Origin: Mycteria americana
Lineage: Eukaryota > Chordata > Aves > Ciconiiformes > Ciconiidae
Reading direction: 5' to 3'
DNA length: 64,000 bases
Assembly: GCF_035582795.1 (NCBI RefSeq)
Contig: NC_134366.1
Coordinates: 139,834,756-139,898,755 of the forward strand
The position numbers were made by a program, and so were the translations under genes. Position 1 is the first letter of the stretch, and each line of letters opens with the position of its first letter. Under the pieces are notes generated by a model that did not search any database, was not told the DNA's origin, and was given only the letters and a program-made list of their open reading frames with translations. Positions 27,370-39,609 of the stretch are shown piece by piece.

Positions 27370-28598
27370 GTAAAACTATGTAAATTAAGCTGATCATACA
27401 TAAATGATGCTGTGATACCTTGCCAACTGTTATATAAATGTCCACACAACCTGTTCTTTCTATCTCATTATTACAATTAAACACGTTCAGGAATCAGGCT
27501 ATGAACCTTCTATCCTTCTCTGAGAGACTATCTTCATGACTCAGCTGTCAAAGCTGTGGGGTTTTTTTCTTTTTATGTATTTTTCTTTTCTCTTGCAATG
27601 TAGCTAAATGGAATAGTTGTGGATGATTTTCAAAATTAGCCTTAGGAAAGTTTTGCCAATAAAGGGAATTGACTGGCTAACCAGGCCTGGGTTTTATAAT
27701 TTGAAAAACCTGTATTGTATTGTTTTAATTTTTTACCAGCTGCCTCATGTATCTCAAGGTTTTCATGTACTTTCAGCTGGTTTTGTTTCAAAGAGGGTGA
27801 ATCTTCCAAGTGGATATGGTCATTCTCTAACATGTTGAATTTTACTTGTATCAGTCTTTGACAAGATCTTTTTTCTACTTGTCTAGATTGCTATAAGTTT
27901 TTGTGACATTTTTGTTTTGATGTCTTGCCAACGTGTTGTGTACATAATGAACTCTACTCTGTTTTGCCAGAGTATTTCCTCAATAACTAATTGTTCTGTC
28001 TAGTTAAGCTAAAATGAGAAAACCACTTGTTTTGTGACAGTTCATCACAACTTTATCTGGTCAGCACTCTGTTTTCAGAGGCCTTACCAAAAATTTTGTT
28101 AGCTTGTACAACTGTAGTTGAAGAACATATCTGTCTGAATCAAGAATTTGAATAGAGTTGCTGAACTGGTGCTCAAAGGGTCTTAAAATTGAAAGACATA
28201 TTCTTCTCTCTTTCTTGTTTTCATAGGGAACTCTTTCTTGCCTTTAACTGAGTTTAACTAATTCTCTGTGTCAGCTAAAATCCAAAACACCAATTGAAAT
28301 ATAGATAGTTGCATTAGGCTATGCTCCAGTCCAAGTCAAATATATTCTGTTTAATGTTTTCCATTAATGTTTCTTTGGGATTTGAATGTATGACTTCACA
28401 GACCTTTGCAGAATGAACCTTTGCAGGTTCAGAAAACTCTTGAAGATGTAACCAATCTTTGAACATATGGCCCATGATATCATTTTGTTGCAGCAATAAA
28501 AGGATTCTCCTTCTCATATATTTCATTCAGAGAGGTAGAACTGTTCTTTTCTGTAGTTGAATTATTTATCATTTTGCTCTGGCTTTTCCAAATTTCAG

Positions 28599-28786
28599 GT
28601 ATTTATCTAGTCATCCTCACCGTCATCATGCTATTCAACTGCAATATCCTGCAGTCATCTCAGGAATTTGAACCACGATCAGGTCACCTTATGGATACTG
28701 AGAACAGTCTCCTTCCTGAAAAACTTTCTTGCCATTTGACATGGCCATCTTTATCAAACGGAGGTGCAGAAATCATTTATCCTTAA
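28599..28786 (+). other. Candidate terminal coding exon, single-pass membrane protein
   Basis: The acceptor TTTCCAAATTTCAG is followed in phase 1 by 61 open codons and TAA. The peptide starts with a hydrophobic stretch of about 15 residues (IYLVILTVIMLFNC). A polar tail follows with an acidic dileucine-like stretch (MDTENSLLPEK) and a C-terminal Tyr-Pro. With the exon at 27334 this would be a type I membrane protein: luminal Asn-Gly-Thr, membrane span, short cytoplasmic tail. I do not recognise the family. The nearest clear AATAAA I noticed downstream is near 29597. The evidence is splice signals, phase and composition only. Confidence 0.3.
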
Positions 28787-31700
28787 TGCTACTCCTGATC
28801 CCCAGTGCATAAGTCTAAATCTGCATTAAGACAATTAGTCAGGATGTCAGTGCTCCCCCGCTTCTGCACTCCCTTCAGCCCATTAGATTGTTTTCTGCAC
28901 TTGCGTGTCTTCACTTTGTTTGACAATATCCATCCAGCAGTTCTGACGTCTGTGGCAGAGCTCCCTGAACAAGGCAATGCAGCTGGTTGCACCTAATGTT
29001 CTGCCCTGGGCTGGACCCTTCAGCTGTTTCCCTATGACAAAAAACTTTTTTCTAGGAATGCTTCCTAGGATTTCTAGGATACAAATATCCAGGTACTATT
29101 GTATAACTATCCCTAAACTGTCTTTAAAATCCTGAATACCCAGGAACATATTTATCTCTTTAGCTTGTTAGCTGAGATAAGCTGGAAAGCTCTTCTTGTT
29201 GGTCCCATAGTTAAAAGCTCCAAAGCCTTAACACCTAGAACTTTTTCTTGGTCATTTCAGCAGAACCAATTTTGTTTTATTATTGTAAAAGCCTCTTCTG
29301 TAATTATTTGGATTAGTCTTTGTAGGGTTTGGTTTCTATTTATAGATTGAATTTTATTCATAAAATGGTGTTTTTAATGCTGCTGGTTGGGTGGTTGGCG
29401 TAATTAAAGTCTGTTGGCTTTTTAATTTAAATAGTTGCTATTCTGTAATCATTATAGACAATATGGGGAAAAAAAAAGATAATTTTGTTCCTACCTTTCT
29501 TGCTGGAATCTGGAAAATTGTGGCGTATAATTCTGAACAGCTGGTTCTGAATATGTCAAGTTTTGGTTGATTGAATTACCGTTAAATAATATTGAAATAA
29601 ATGGCTTATCTCAAAGAAACTAAGCAATCTGATGCCTTATTTGGTAAACAGTCCTGAGTCTCTGAAAGCTAGAATTAGATTCAGCCTTAAAATAAATATT
29701 TAAGACTCCAACAACATTTTTAATGATTTTAGTTTTAGAATATGCTCAGAGGTCTCACGCTGATTCTTTTGTTTAAAGAGTGCTAGCTCTAGCTTCATGC
29801 ATAAGTGCTGTGGCATGTCTCTTCTGTTTTTTGCTAAACAAGGACAATCTAGAATTGATAGACAATACATTAATATCTAAAAATAACTTTTCCATGTCAT
29901 TACATGGGCTTTTGCATTGACCTATATTAGGCAAAATTTTTTTTTAATGTTTTAAAAAGCTTAATACATTTTAACTGATAAAAATCTGATCAAGTTCAGC
30001 CTATCAGTTTTCCTGAATCTGTGCCAGCTGCATGAGCTGAATCATTCTATTTTGAGTTACTCCCAAATAAATAACTGGCAACAGCATTTAGATTTAGTTG
30101 GATAAGTAAGACAGTGAAAGTGCTTTAGAAAGACAGCACTCTTCAAAGCTCCATTTAAGACTTGTGTTTTATCTCACTAAAGAGAAAGCAGCATGTGTGA
30201 AAGGAGGAAAGGTAGGAAAAGACGCCAAAAAAAGAAACTTGGAATTTTTCACTCCCAAGTTTAGAATATGAGGGAGGGAATACCCAAGATGGAGGATCTT
30301 TGGGGAAAGTATATTTAGATGACAATCATCTCATGACAAGCCATCCTGAACTGCTTTGGTTTGGTCTTCATGTGTGTGGGGAAGGACATCAGCTTGTGTG
30401 TCCCTAATAAGGGTTTTCTGTCAAAGATTAGAGCAGTTCAGTTTACTTTAAATGAAAATTATTTCATTGGAAAAAAGGCTTTAATTTTTATTTTTTTTTA
30501 AAGAACTGTTGGCCTTCCATTTGAATCAAACATTACTTGAAATATTTTTGAATCCTATAGGGAAAAAGCCTTAAAAAATGTGAAGTTTCTTTCTCATTGC
30601 TTCACAGTTTCTTCCCTCCTACCCTTAAAAAAAAAAAAAAGGGCAAAATAACACACCTCTACTTTGTTATCCTTTGTTGCCTGTCTTTCAATGTCTTCCA
30701 TCATAACTGTTTTCTGTCAGGGTCATTTTTTTTCCTCTCCATCCACTGATATGTATTGTTCATATACAATAGCTAGGTAAAGTCTGTCTTTATAAGCTCT
30801 TGCTAAAAGAAACTTCTTGCAAATAATAGTATGGGGCAATAGCAGGATATTGTTTGTGGGTCTTTGGAGCTCCAGGGATTAACCTGTTGAAAACCTGCTC
30901 TAGCAGCAATGTAGCCATGCTAGTACAGTGCTATCCTTAGTTAATAAATCCTGGCAGTTTCAACCAGTCTGGCACTCGTCTATGGCATAGTTAATCCACA
31001 ACCCAGAGAGACTACTCAAAGATAATTAAGAGGTGACTTGACATATATATTCATTCTTTCTTGCCATATCTGTATAAATGGTTTGTCTTGGTTTTGCAGA
31101 TGACACTTGCTGGTCTCTCCTAGAACATGCAAGTCTTGAGTTCTTTTGGCTTTGTAGCTTTTACATGCATGAACTTCAGTGAAACAGCAGTAATATTTTT
31201 AAAGCTCATCATAAAAATATCCAATACTCATCACTGAACTCAGCCTTCAGTTATCGAGGTTATTTGTGGTACAGATTTTAACCATGTCCCAGATACAGAG
31301 CTGGTGTCATTAACAGCCAACCTGTTTCTGGCTATGCTTACTGGTGCAGCACCCACATGAACTGATACAGTTGCTCAGCTTTCAGCACCATCGTGGTTAC
31401 AGATTTAGCCTAGCTGTCCCTTGAGCTGGTTCCATACACAGCTGGAGAAGGATACTGCAGAGGTAGGCTTTATGAGTGAAGAAGGGTTCTGCATGAGTCC
31501 AGTTTGGTTGCATTGGGCTCTAACAGGTCAGTCTCAGCATCAACCCTGCTGGACTTCCCAGTGAGAGTCATTCTACAAGAGACCTCTGTGTTCATCTCCC
31601 TTGGTCTTTAGGTTCCCAGAAGGCTTATTTACTCTTGACCTCCATTGTGTGAATTTCTAAGCCAGCCCTAGTCTGGGATTCTGCATAAACTAATAAATCT

Positions 31701-33380
31701 TCCCTGGAGTACTGGGGAGCACAAGGAAGAGCCAGCAGGGCTTCTGTACAACATCTACTTCGAAGTAGCAATGTTAAGCCAGAGCTAACACTAAAAAGAT
31801 CAGCTCAGCTTGAACCACCTCCATGTAGAACTACTCAGAGGCATTTGTGTCATGCTATCCATAACCTCTCTCTTGGATACCATGTTTTCAAAGTTTTTAT
31901 CTTCATAATTGAAGTAATGGAGCCCTTATTACTCTATACACTCAGAGGTCATTGTATGTCTCAATACAAAAATGTCAATTTTGCCATTTTTTAGGAGTAT
32001 TTTGTAAATACTGAACATTTCCTGTGTAAATTAATGCAGTTTTTAAAAGAAAACACTGAACAAGCAAAAGGAGTTAACCTGATTCCACTGAGGGAGAATC
32101 TGCCTGTGAGAAATCTCTACAGCAGACTGAAATCTAACTGCTGTTAGTTTATTTGCTGGAAGAAAACCAGACCATCATTGTGCCCACTTCCCAGAAGACA
32201 GTGTCTGTGGGTGTTCTCTTTTCTTTCTCACCAGTAATAGATGAAATCTTGCAGTAAGACCTGACTGCTAGAAAGACTATCTCAAGCAAACTATTGTCTT
32301 GGAAAACACTGGCTTCAGCCCAAGATCTCTTGTTGTTGCTCTTGCACCCTTCCTGTGGTGCAACATCAGTAAAGAATCAGTTGCTTATTTCTTGGAACAA
32401 GAAATACAGCAAGAATTACTAAAGCTAGCTCTAATGCTTTGCTGCATTGTTTTGCTTGCTTAGAGCCTTCTTTATCCTAACCTCTAATTACATTTCTCCT
32501 GTGTAAATATGGATAGGAGAAAAAAAATGTTTACAAATACTGACTTCTCCAGGAATGCGTGGTGTGAAGATGATGGGAAGTGGCTTCTCCTACTTGTACT
32601 TGTGTGTCTCAAAATAAAATATTCCTCTGTTTTGGAAAGAGACATTTACAATGTATATTATTACTTTATCCCATAGGACAGGGAGCCAGCAGAGACCCCA
32701 CAGCACTGTGATCTCAAGTGCTAAAGAAAACCTGGATTCATGAGTCTGTGTAGCACTCACAGTAGCTGGATACCTGACGTTAGCAGGTAAATGCATTCAG
32801 TTCCTGTCTTTGGACTGTTATGAATCCATTAAGAAAAAACATGCAATCTACACTGGGTTTCTATTCCCTCTATAGTTTATTCTGCTTCCTACCGGTAGAA
32901 AAGGCGGACTTCATGGGATCATTGCTATAAATCCTTAGGAAGTTGTCCACTTTCAGCTCTAGTGGTACTTCTCTTAGTTGGTTATCACTGCCCACCATCT
33001 CGTGGTTACTACCTCTACAGGTTCCTGCAAAAGTATGTGTAAGATTGCTCCCTACTTCCCTGGTAAAGTCAAGTAGGTTAGCTGAAACCACCTTCACTGA
33101 TGGATTAAACTGAACTGGTCCGCTTTGCCTGAAGTGACAAAGAATTACTTACTTCCTTGTATCAGCAGACTTAGGAGGTTGGTGACAAATACTAGTGTAA
33201 CACTATCTTCATCTATCCCAATGTCACAAAGCAGTTATCCTTCTGGGTACTTTGATACAACCTTACCCCTCCATCTGTGAAGACTGTGTTCCTAAAAAGT
33301 GCAGTGATTAGCAAGTCAGCAGACAGCAAAGCAATTTTTCCATAAGAATGAATGTAACAGAAGGGAGATGCATACAGGGA
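28787..33380. other. AT-rich DNA, no supported gene
   Basis: No repeat or exon that I can support. Poly(A) runs occur near 30630. A minus-strand frame at 32870-33097 reads plausibly but has no start context, splice signals or homology that I recognise. Confidence 0.5.
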
Positions 33381-33384
33381 CTTA

Positions 33385-33890
33385 AGTACAATTTAAATAA
33401 CGAGGACAGTGTATATGGTGTGGAAGGTGAAGAGTCAGAAGCAGGATCATCAGCTGGAAGAAATCCTGGCTTTTTGGCAGCTGAGATGTTTCAGTATGAT
33501 CTGTCACAGATTGCTAACTGTCATCATTATCTCCTTTTTCCATCCTTCATCCTTGATAGATAACTCAAATTCATTCAAGTTACAGAAAGATGATGACAAT
33601 GATGAAAATGTAACCATTCAGAAATAGGCAGCAAGAAGGCAGAAAAGATTAGGGTCAGGCTTTCAGCCTCATAAAAGTGGCCAAGTTTGACAGACACAAA
33701 GCCACAAATACTAGCCCCAGAAAGCCAGCATCTCCTCCAGCTAACAAGCCTGATGATCTTACTGCCTCCTTTTGAATACTTATGCTTTCATGACTGTCAT
33801 CATCTTCCTCAGATGAATTAAAGTCATTAAAGCATGAAGGGTGGAAAAATGAATGGGGAAATGGCAGTGAGCAGGGAAGGCTGTTAAACA
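33385..33890. repeat. Local tandem plus inverted duplication
   Basis: Three diverged copies of one roughly 100-200 bp unit are visible. Plus-strand copies lie at about 33390-33500 (GGATCATCAGCTGGAAGAAA, then CCTGGCTTTTTGG) and 33530-33640 (CCATCCTTCATCCTT, then AAGATGATGACAATGATGAA). A minus-strand copy covers about 33890-33660 and contains both blocks (CCACCCTTCATGCTT, AAGATGATGACAGTCATGAA, AGATCATCAG, then GCTGGCTTTCTGGGG). All copies share an open frame with an acidic stretch (EEDDDSHES in the minus copy). The minus copy continues into a hydrophobic segment (AGFLGLVFVALCLSNLA). Origin unknown: possibly a decayed repeat or pseudo-exon. Confidence 0.55.
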
Positions 33891-33899
33891 ATTAGTGAT

Positions 33900-35308
33900 G
33901 TAACTCTGAAATGACAGCTAAAAAAGCAACAGTGCAGGGTGTTGCTGTGCTGTATATTGAGGAAGTGGTATGAGACATTCTGGGGCTGGTCTGCACTCAG
34001 CAAAAAGACAAAAACTTTCCTGATAATAATGGCGGTGGGAAGTTTATGTCTAGCTTAAGCTCTCCATAATGTACTAATACTAGATTTTATATCATGGAAG
34101 TCATGTTCTTCCTTCACGAACCCTTAGAATAAGCTGTAGCATCATTATATAGTCACAGGCTTTTTATTCAGCAGCACTCCTGCCTCCTTTGGTCCATCAG
34201 ATGAACGATGCTCACTTAATGAACAACAATTCAGTACTGTTTTGCCTTCATTACTCAGTGTGTGGCTCTCAAACCGATTTATTTCATATTGTTCTGAAGA
34301 CAGAGCTATGAATTCTCTTAGCAGTTTTCCTCACTACAGAGCACGCATGTGTCTCACAAAGCAAGTTATTTTACTGTTGCAGATGAGGGCCTCTTCCACA
34401 CAGAGAATACATTTCAAAATACCTGCTGATTTTGGTTGCCTTATCTGAGGCATTCTGGATCTGCTTTGTTCAAAGTACTTGCAATGAATAGCCCTTCATA
34501 TGCAAAAATGCACATCCCATTGCTCTTACTGTGACTTCTCAAGGCTTTCACAAGTAATAGTCTGAGATGTCGGGCCAGGCACATAGAAAATTAGGAAACA
34601 TGCAGTTGCAACCATTTAAATGCAGTGGAATTCAATTTTTCATGGTAGTATGAACTGAGACCTCTTTTCTGTCCCGGCATCCCCGTATCTTACTCATTGT
34701 CATTAAACTTCAGCAGTAAAACAGATAGTGATTCTGAAAACAAAAGTGCCCTTGCCTACACAAACTTGGTTCATTCCTAAAGGCAAGGGCTATGAACAGA
34801 CTAGAGGGATGAGAAGAGAAGACATGGGGAAGAGGGGCAGGAGGCCACACAGCAGAAATCTGAGGTCCCTTTGACACATGATGGCAAGCCGCTGCATGTA
34901 GTCATGTAATGAAGGCCAACAGAATTCAAAAGGGGTTGCAATCAAGCTATATTTGTGAGGTGACTGTCTACAGTCATGTGCATAACGTGATCTGTCTCCC
35001 TAGTATGGGAAGTTGAAGCTAGGAGATGCATTTGTGAGAAGCCCACCTATGGACAGAACTTGGAAGGTGGACGCAGCCAGACAGGTCCCAGGCTGCAAAG
35101 AGTGCTGGGTACTCCTCCCTGAGAACACAGCCGGGGCTACAGCAGTGTCACCTGCTGGAAGTGGGCCCTGGTCAAGTCACCATGTGAGCAACCAGTTGAA
35201 GGACCAACAGAGGAGTTGACCATACAGTAGCATCAGAGAGGATGAACAGACGATAGGACCTTTGCAAAGAGAGACAAGAGCCCAAGCCCCACATTGTGCA
35301 GAGGAAGG
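33900..35308. other. Unique DNA, no supported gene
   Basis: I see nothing recognisable up to the point near 35309 where CR1 homology begins. The last 300 bp (35000-35308) are more GC-rich than the surroundings. They may hold an older repeat, but I could not match them to CR1. Confidence 0.45.
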
Positions 35309-36956
35309 AATAGTAAGACCAGTTGTTCTCCTGGTACCCAGCCCCCTGAGCTGGAAGACAGGGATGGGGAGCAGAATGAAGCCCCCATAATCCACGGGAA
35401 ATGGTCAGTGACCTGCTACACCACTTAGACACACACAAGTTTATGGGGCCAGATGGGAGCCACCCAAGGGTACTGAGGGAGCTGGTGGAAGTGCTCACCG
35501 AGCCACTTCCAATCCTTTATCAGCAGTCCTGGCTAACCGGGGAGGTCCCAGTTGACTAGAAGTTAGCAAATGTGATGCCCATCTACAAGAAGGGCCGGAA
35601 GGAGGATTGGGGGAACTACAGGCCTGCCAGTCTGACCTCAGTGCCAGGGAAAGTTATGGAGCAGATCATCCTGAGTGCCATCGCGTGGCACGTACAGGAC
35701 AACCTGGTGATCAGGCCCAGTCAGCAGGGGTTCATGAAAGGCAGGTCCTGCTTGACCAACCTAATCTCCTTCTATGACAAGGTGACCCGCTTAGTGCATG
35801 AGGGAAAAGCTGTGGATGTTGTCTACCTAGACTTCAGTAAAGCTTTTGACACTGTTTCCCACAGCATTCTCCTGGAGAAACTGGCTGCTCATGGCTTGGA
35901 CGGGCGTACTCTTTGCTGGGTGAAAAACTGGCTGGATGGCCAAGCCCAAAGAGTTGTGGCAAATGGAGTTAAATCCAGGTGGTGGCTGGTCACAAATGGT
36001 GTTCCCCAGGGCTCAATATTGGGGCCAGCTCTGTTTAATATCTTTATCAAAGATCTGGACGAGGGGATCGAGTGCACCCTCAGTAGGTTTGCAGATGACA
36101 CCAAATTTTGCAGGAGTGTTGATCTGCTTGAGGGTAGGAAGGCTCTGCAGAGGGACCTGGACAGGCTGGATCGATGGGCCAAGGCCAATTGTATGGGGTT
36201 CAACAAGGCCAAGTGCAAGGTCCTGCACTCGGGTCACAACAACCCCATGCAACACTACAGGCTTGGGGAAGAGTGGCGGGAAAGCTGCCAGGCAGAGAAG
36301 GACCTGGGGGTGTTGGTCAACAGCTGGCTGAATATGAGCCAGCAGTGTGCCCAGGTGGCCAAGAAGGCCAATAGCATCCTGGCTTGTATCAGAAATAGCA
36401 TGGGCAGCAGGACTAGGGAATTGACTGTTGTCCCCCTGTACTCAGCACTGGTGAGGCCGCACCTTGAATACTGTGTTCAGTTTTGGGTCCTTCACTACAA
36501 GAGAGACATTGAGGTGCTGGAGCGTGTCCAGAGAAGGGCAACGAAGCTGGTGAAGGGTCTGGAGCACAAGTCTTATGAGGAGCGGCTGAGGGAGCTGGGG
36601 TTGTTTCATCTGGAGAAAAGGAGGCTGAGGGGAGACCTTATCACTCTCTACAACTACCTGAAAGGAGGTTGTAGCAAGGTGGGTGTTGGTCTCTTCTCCC
36701 AAGTGACAAGTGATAGGACAAGAAGAAATGGCCTAGGAGGTTTAGACTGGATATTCGGAAAAACTTCTTCACCAAAAGGGTTGTCAAGCATTGGAACAGG
36801 CTGCCTGGGGAAGTGGTTGAGTCACCATCCCTAGAGGTATTTAAAAGATGTGTAGATGTGGCACTTATGGACATGGTTTAGTGGTGGACTTGGCAGTGCT
36901 AGGTTAACTGTTGGACTTGATCTTTTCCAAACTAAATGATTCTATGATTCTATGAT
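35309..36956 (+). mobile_element. CR1 LINE retrotransposon, 5'-truncated
   Basis: Similarity to avian CR1 begins at about AATAGTAAGACCAGTTGTTC, within ORF2 just before the reverse-transcriptase domain. It runs through RT and the 3' UTR to the tail GATTCTATGATTCTATGAT (36938-36956). The endonuclease half and 5' end are missing, as is usual for CR1. ORF2 is damaged by a frameshift near 35390, a stop at 35557-35559 and a small deletion near 36730. The remaining frame is long and well conserved, so this is a fairly young copy. No target-site duplication is seen, as expected for CR1. Confidence 0.93.
35572..36834 (+). pseudogene. CR1 ORF2 fragment, reverse transcriptase (inactive)
   Basis: A 420-codon open stretch covers most of the RT domain and C-terminal region of CR1 ORF2. 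It holds the fingers motif [10 protein letters not shown], the first catalytic block [12 protein letters not shown], the [14 protein letters not shown] block, the catalytic FADD box (Phe-Ala-Asp-Asp, 36088-36099), and the conserved EKDLGVLV and [11 protein letters not shown] blocks. The frame cannot start translation normally. A TAG at 35557-35559 interrupts the conserved stretch just upstream, where related copies have Trp. Near 36730 a short deletion shifts the end out of frame, so about 50 residues of the native C-terminus lie in another frame. The endonuclease domain is absent. Activity in cis or trans is not expected. Confidence 0.9.
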
Positions 36957-37319
36957 AAGCTATGCTTCCGGTAGAAGATGGGATGGATACTGGTGATAGA
37001 GCTCTTTTTCCAACTGTAGCTGTTCAGCTGGAGAGCAATGACACGGCCCTGACAAGAGGAGGAGCAAGATGTGACAGAAGAGGCATCTGGGCCAGCCATG
37101 CCTGACTGACAGATGGGAACCAGGGCTAAAAAGGGAAGCAATGGATGATAGTGTTTAGAGATTGCCTTCTGTGGGAGACAGAAGCACCCATCTATCGCAT
37201 TGAGCTGCTGTCTCAAGAGGGTTGCTGCTTGCCCAGGGCCTGGATTTGGGACACTGTAGATAAATTGCTGAGTAATCTGGTCTTTGGAACATTATGCTTT
37301 GCTGCTCTTCCACATGGGC

Positions 37320-38275
37320 ACTAGTGGTACTATAGTACTACTGCAGACCTTGAGGAGACTACAGCAGTCCCCTGGGGACAAGGGTGAAGGGTGAAGCTCC
37401 AGATGGCATTCTTCTCAACCCTGCTGATCAAGGGGAACAGTTCAGGCACGAGTGAAAATGCAGCTCAGTATCTCTCTGTTTGGTCAGTGTCAACAGAAGC
37501 CTTTTGGCCTCTATGACCATGGGATTCTGAAGAATGAGAAATGCCAAGGAAAGACAGGATCCATCTGAAAAAGTGGGGCAAGAGCATATTTGCCAACAGA
37601 CCTGCTAACGTAGTGAGGAGGGCTTTAAACTAGATTTAAGAAGCATTTCTTCAGAAAAAGATGTGAGGGTCCTGGTGGACATGAGCCCACCAATGTGTCC
37701 TTGCAATGGTGAAAGCTAACTGCATACTGACCTATGTTAGCTAGAGCATGGCAAGTAGACTGAAGAAGGGGATTATTTCTCTCTACCTAGCACTGGTGAA
37801 GCTATGTCTGGAGTACTGTGTCCAGTTTTGGGCCTCCCAAGAGATATGTCAACAAAACAGAAAATCTAGAGGGCTACTAAGGTGTTCAGGGGGATGGCAC
37901 GTACATGATGAGAGACTGAAGGAACCAGGTTTGTTTAGCCTGGAGAAAAGAAGGCTAAGGAGAAGAGAGAGGGGACTCTAACTGCACTCTTGAAGTACCT
38001 AAATGGAGGTTAGAGAAAATGGAACCAGACTCCATCATCATGGAGGCACACAGCAAAAGGAACAAGAGGCAACTGCCATAAGCTGCAAGAGGGAAAATTA
38101 AGTTACATGAGAGTAATTGGGTATCATGAAGAAAGACTGTAGCAGCTCCATCCCTGGAGAATTTCAAAATTCAAGGGACAAGGCTCTGAGCAACCTGACC
38201 TAACTTTGAAATTACTGTACTTTGAGCAGGTGAGACTTCAAGAGCTTCCTTCCAACCTATTTTTTTCATGATTCA
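37320..38275 (+). mobile_element. Older, decayed CR1 LINE fragments
   Basis: The part near 37570-37640 (GGCAAGAGCATATTTGCCAA, then GAGGGCTTTAAACTAG) resembles an upstream CR1 region. From about 37640 a diverged RT tail follows in broken frames ([41 protein letters not shown]). The 3' UTR can be traced to CTTCCTTCCAACCTATTTTT near 38255. It is much more diverged than the CR1 immediately upstream and lies in the same orientation, so it is an independent, older insertion. The join between the two parts implies an internal deletion. Confidence 0.75.
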
Positions 38276-39002
38276 TCTCTATTAGTTATCCAAGTTCTCA
38301 TTTACTTTAATGTTGTCACTACAGAGCACGCTTTTCTGTTCACATAAATCATATTTCATTGTTGCTCTGAGGCTAGAGATAAAGTTCTACTATTTGACAT
38401 TTCACTATGAATGTTTATCTGGCTCTTGGTGCTTTGCCAGGGATCACAGAGGAATACCGTGGTAGAACTAGAGCTGCCATATCACCTACTGCAGTTATCC
38501 ACATTCAACAGCAGATAACGGCAAAGATGCTCTCTGCATACATTAACCAGATCTACGTCATTCTCTCTTTGCAGGTCACTAAGATAGGAATAAATCACTG
38601 AAACAGAGTGTGGTTTTATTACCTTGACAAAGTTCCCACAATTGCTTTCACATTTTGTGTCTAATGGACACCTTTCATCAGCAACAGACTGAGCAAAGGC
38701 AGTTCCTGCCCTGCAACTGAGTCCACAGAGAGATGGACACACTTGCAGTTCTTCGTCAGTCACACATTATGAGTACGGATCATCTCCTAATTGGGGCAAA
38801 AAGTTTCTGGGTCACTCAGCACATGAGTATTGCTGTCTGAAAAGAGGAGTTATCTCATGCAGTGAAGTCAGAAATAAAATGAGGTGGTGTGGGACTTTTG
38901 ACTGAGCAACTAAGGGTTACTTGTAGTCTCTGCAAGAGCCGTTGCTGACAATCAGTTGCAACATCACAGGGGCAGTTACCATGAATTAGTGCCAGCTGGG
39001 TT

Positions 39003-39609
39003 CCATGTGTGCTGGTTTTGGCTGGGATAGAGTTAATTTTCTTCATAGTAGCTAGTATGGGGCTGTGTTTTGAATTTGTGCTGAAAACAGTGTTGATAAC
39101 ACAGGGATATTTCAGTTACTGCTGAGCAGTGCTCACACAGAGTCAAGGCCTTTTCTGCTCCTCACCCCACCCCACCAGCGAGTAGGCTGGGGGTGCACAA
39201 GAAGCTGGGAGGGGACACGGCTGGGACAGCTGACCCCAACTGACCAAAGGGCTATTCCATACCATATGATGTCATGCTCAGCATATAAAGCTGGGGGAAG
39301 AAGGAGGAAGTGGGGGATATTCGGAGTGATGGCGTTTTGTCTTCCCAAGTAACCGTTACGTGTGCTGGAGCCCTGCTTTCCTGGAGATGGCTGAACACCT
39401 GCCTGCCCATGGGAAGGAGTGAATGAATTCCTTGTTTTGCTTTGCTTGTGTGCACGTCTTTTGCTTTACCTGTTAAACTGTCTTTATCTCAGCCCCCGAG
39501 TTTCCTCACTTTTACTCTTCTGATTCTCTCCCCCATCCCACCAGGGGGGGAGTGAGCGAGTGGCTGGGTGGGGCTTAGTTGCTGGCTGGGGTCAAACCAT
39601 GACACCATG
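39003..39609 (+). repeat. 5-bp target-site duplication flanking the solo LTR
   Basis: CCATG at 39003-39007 directly precedes the LTR and CCATG at 39605-39609 directly follows it. A 5-bp duplication is the usual size for ERVL-class integrations. Confidence 0.8.
39008..39604 (+). mobile_element. Solo LTR, avian ERVL-type endogenous retrovirus
   Basis: This 597-bp element begins TGTGCTGGTTTTGGCTGGGA and ends with ACCATGACA, so it has TG...CA termini. It matches a common avian ERVL-type LTR that I recognise. It holds a TATA-like CATATAAAG at about 39282-39290 and an upstream TGATGTCA near 39268. No coding sequence, primer-binding site or second LTR lies next to it, so it is the relic of recombination between two LTRs. 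It is non-coding but could still act as a promoter or enhancer. Confidence 0.88.

Noticed and set aside
35889-36702. Antisense and alternate-frame ORFs inside the CR1 element
   Set aside because: Shadows of the reverse-transcriptase frame.
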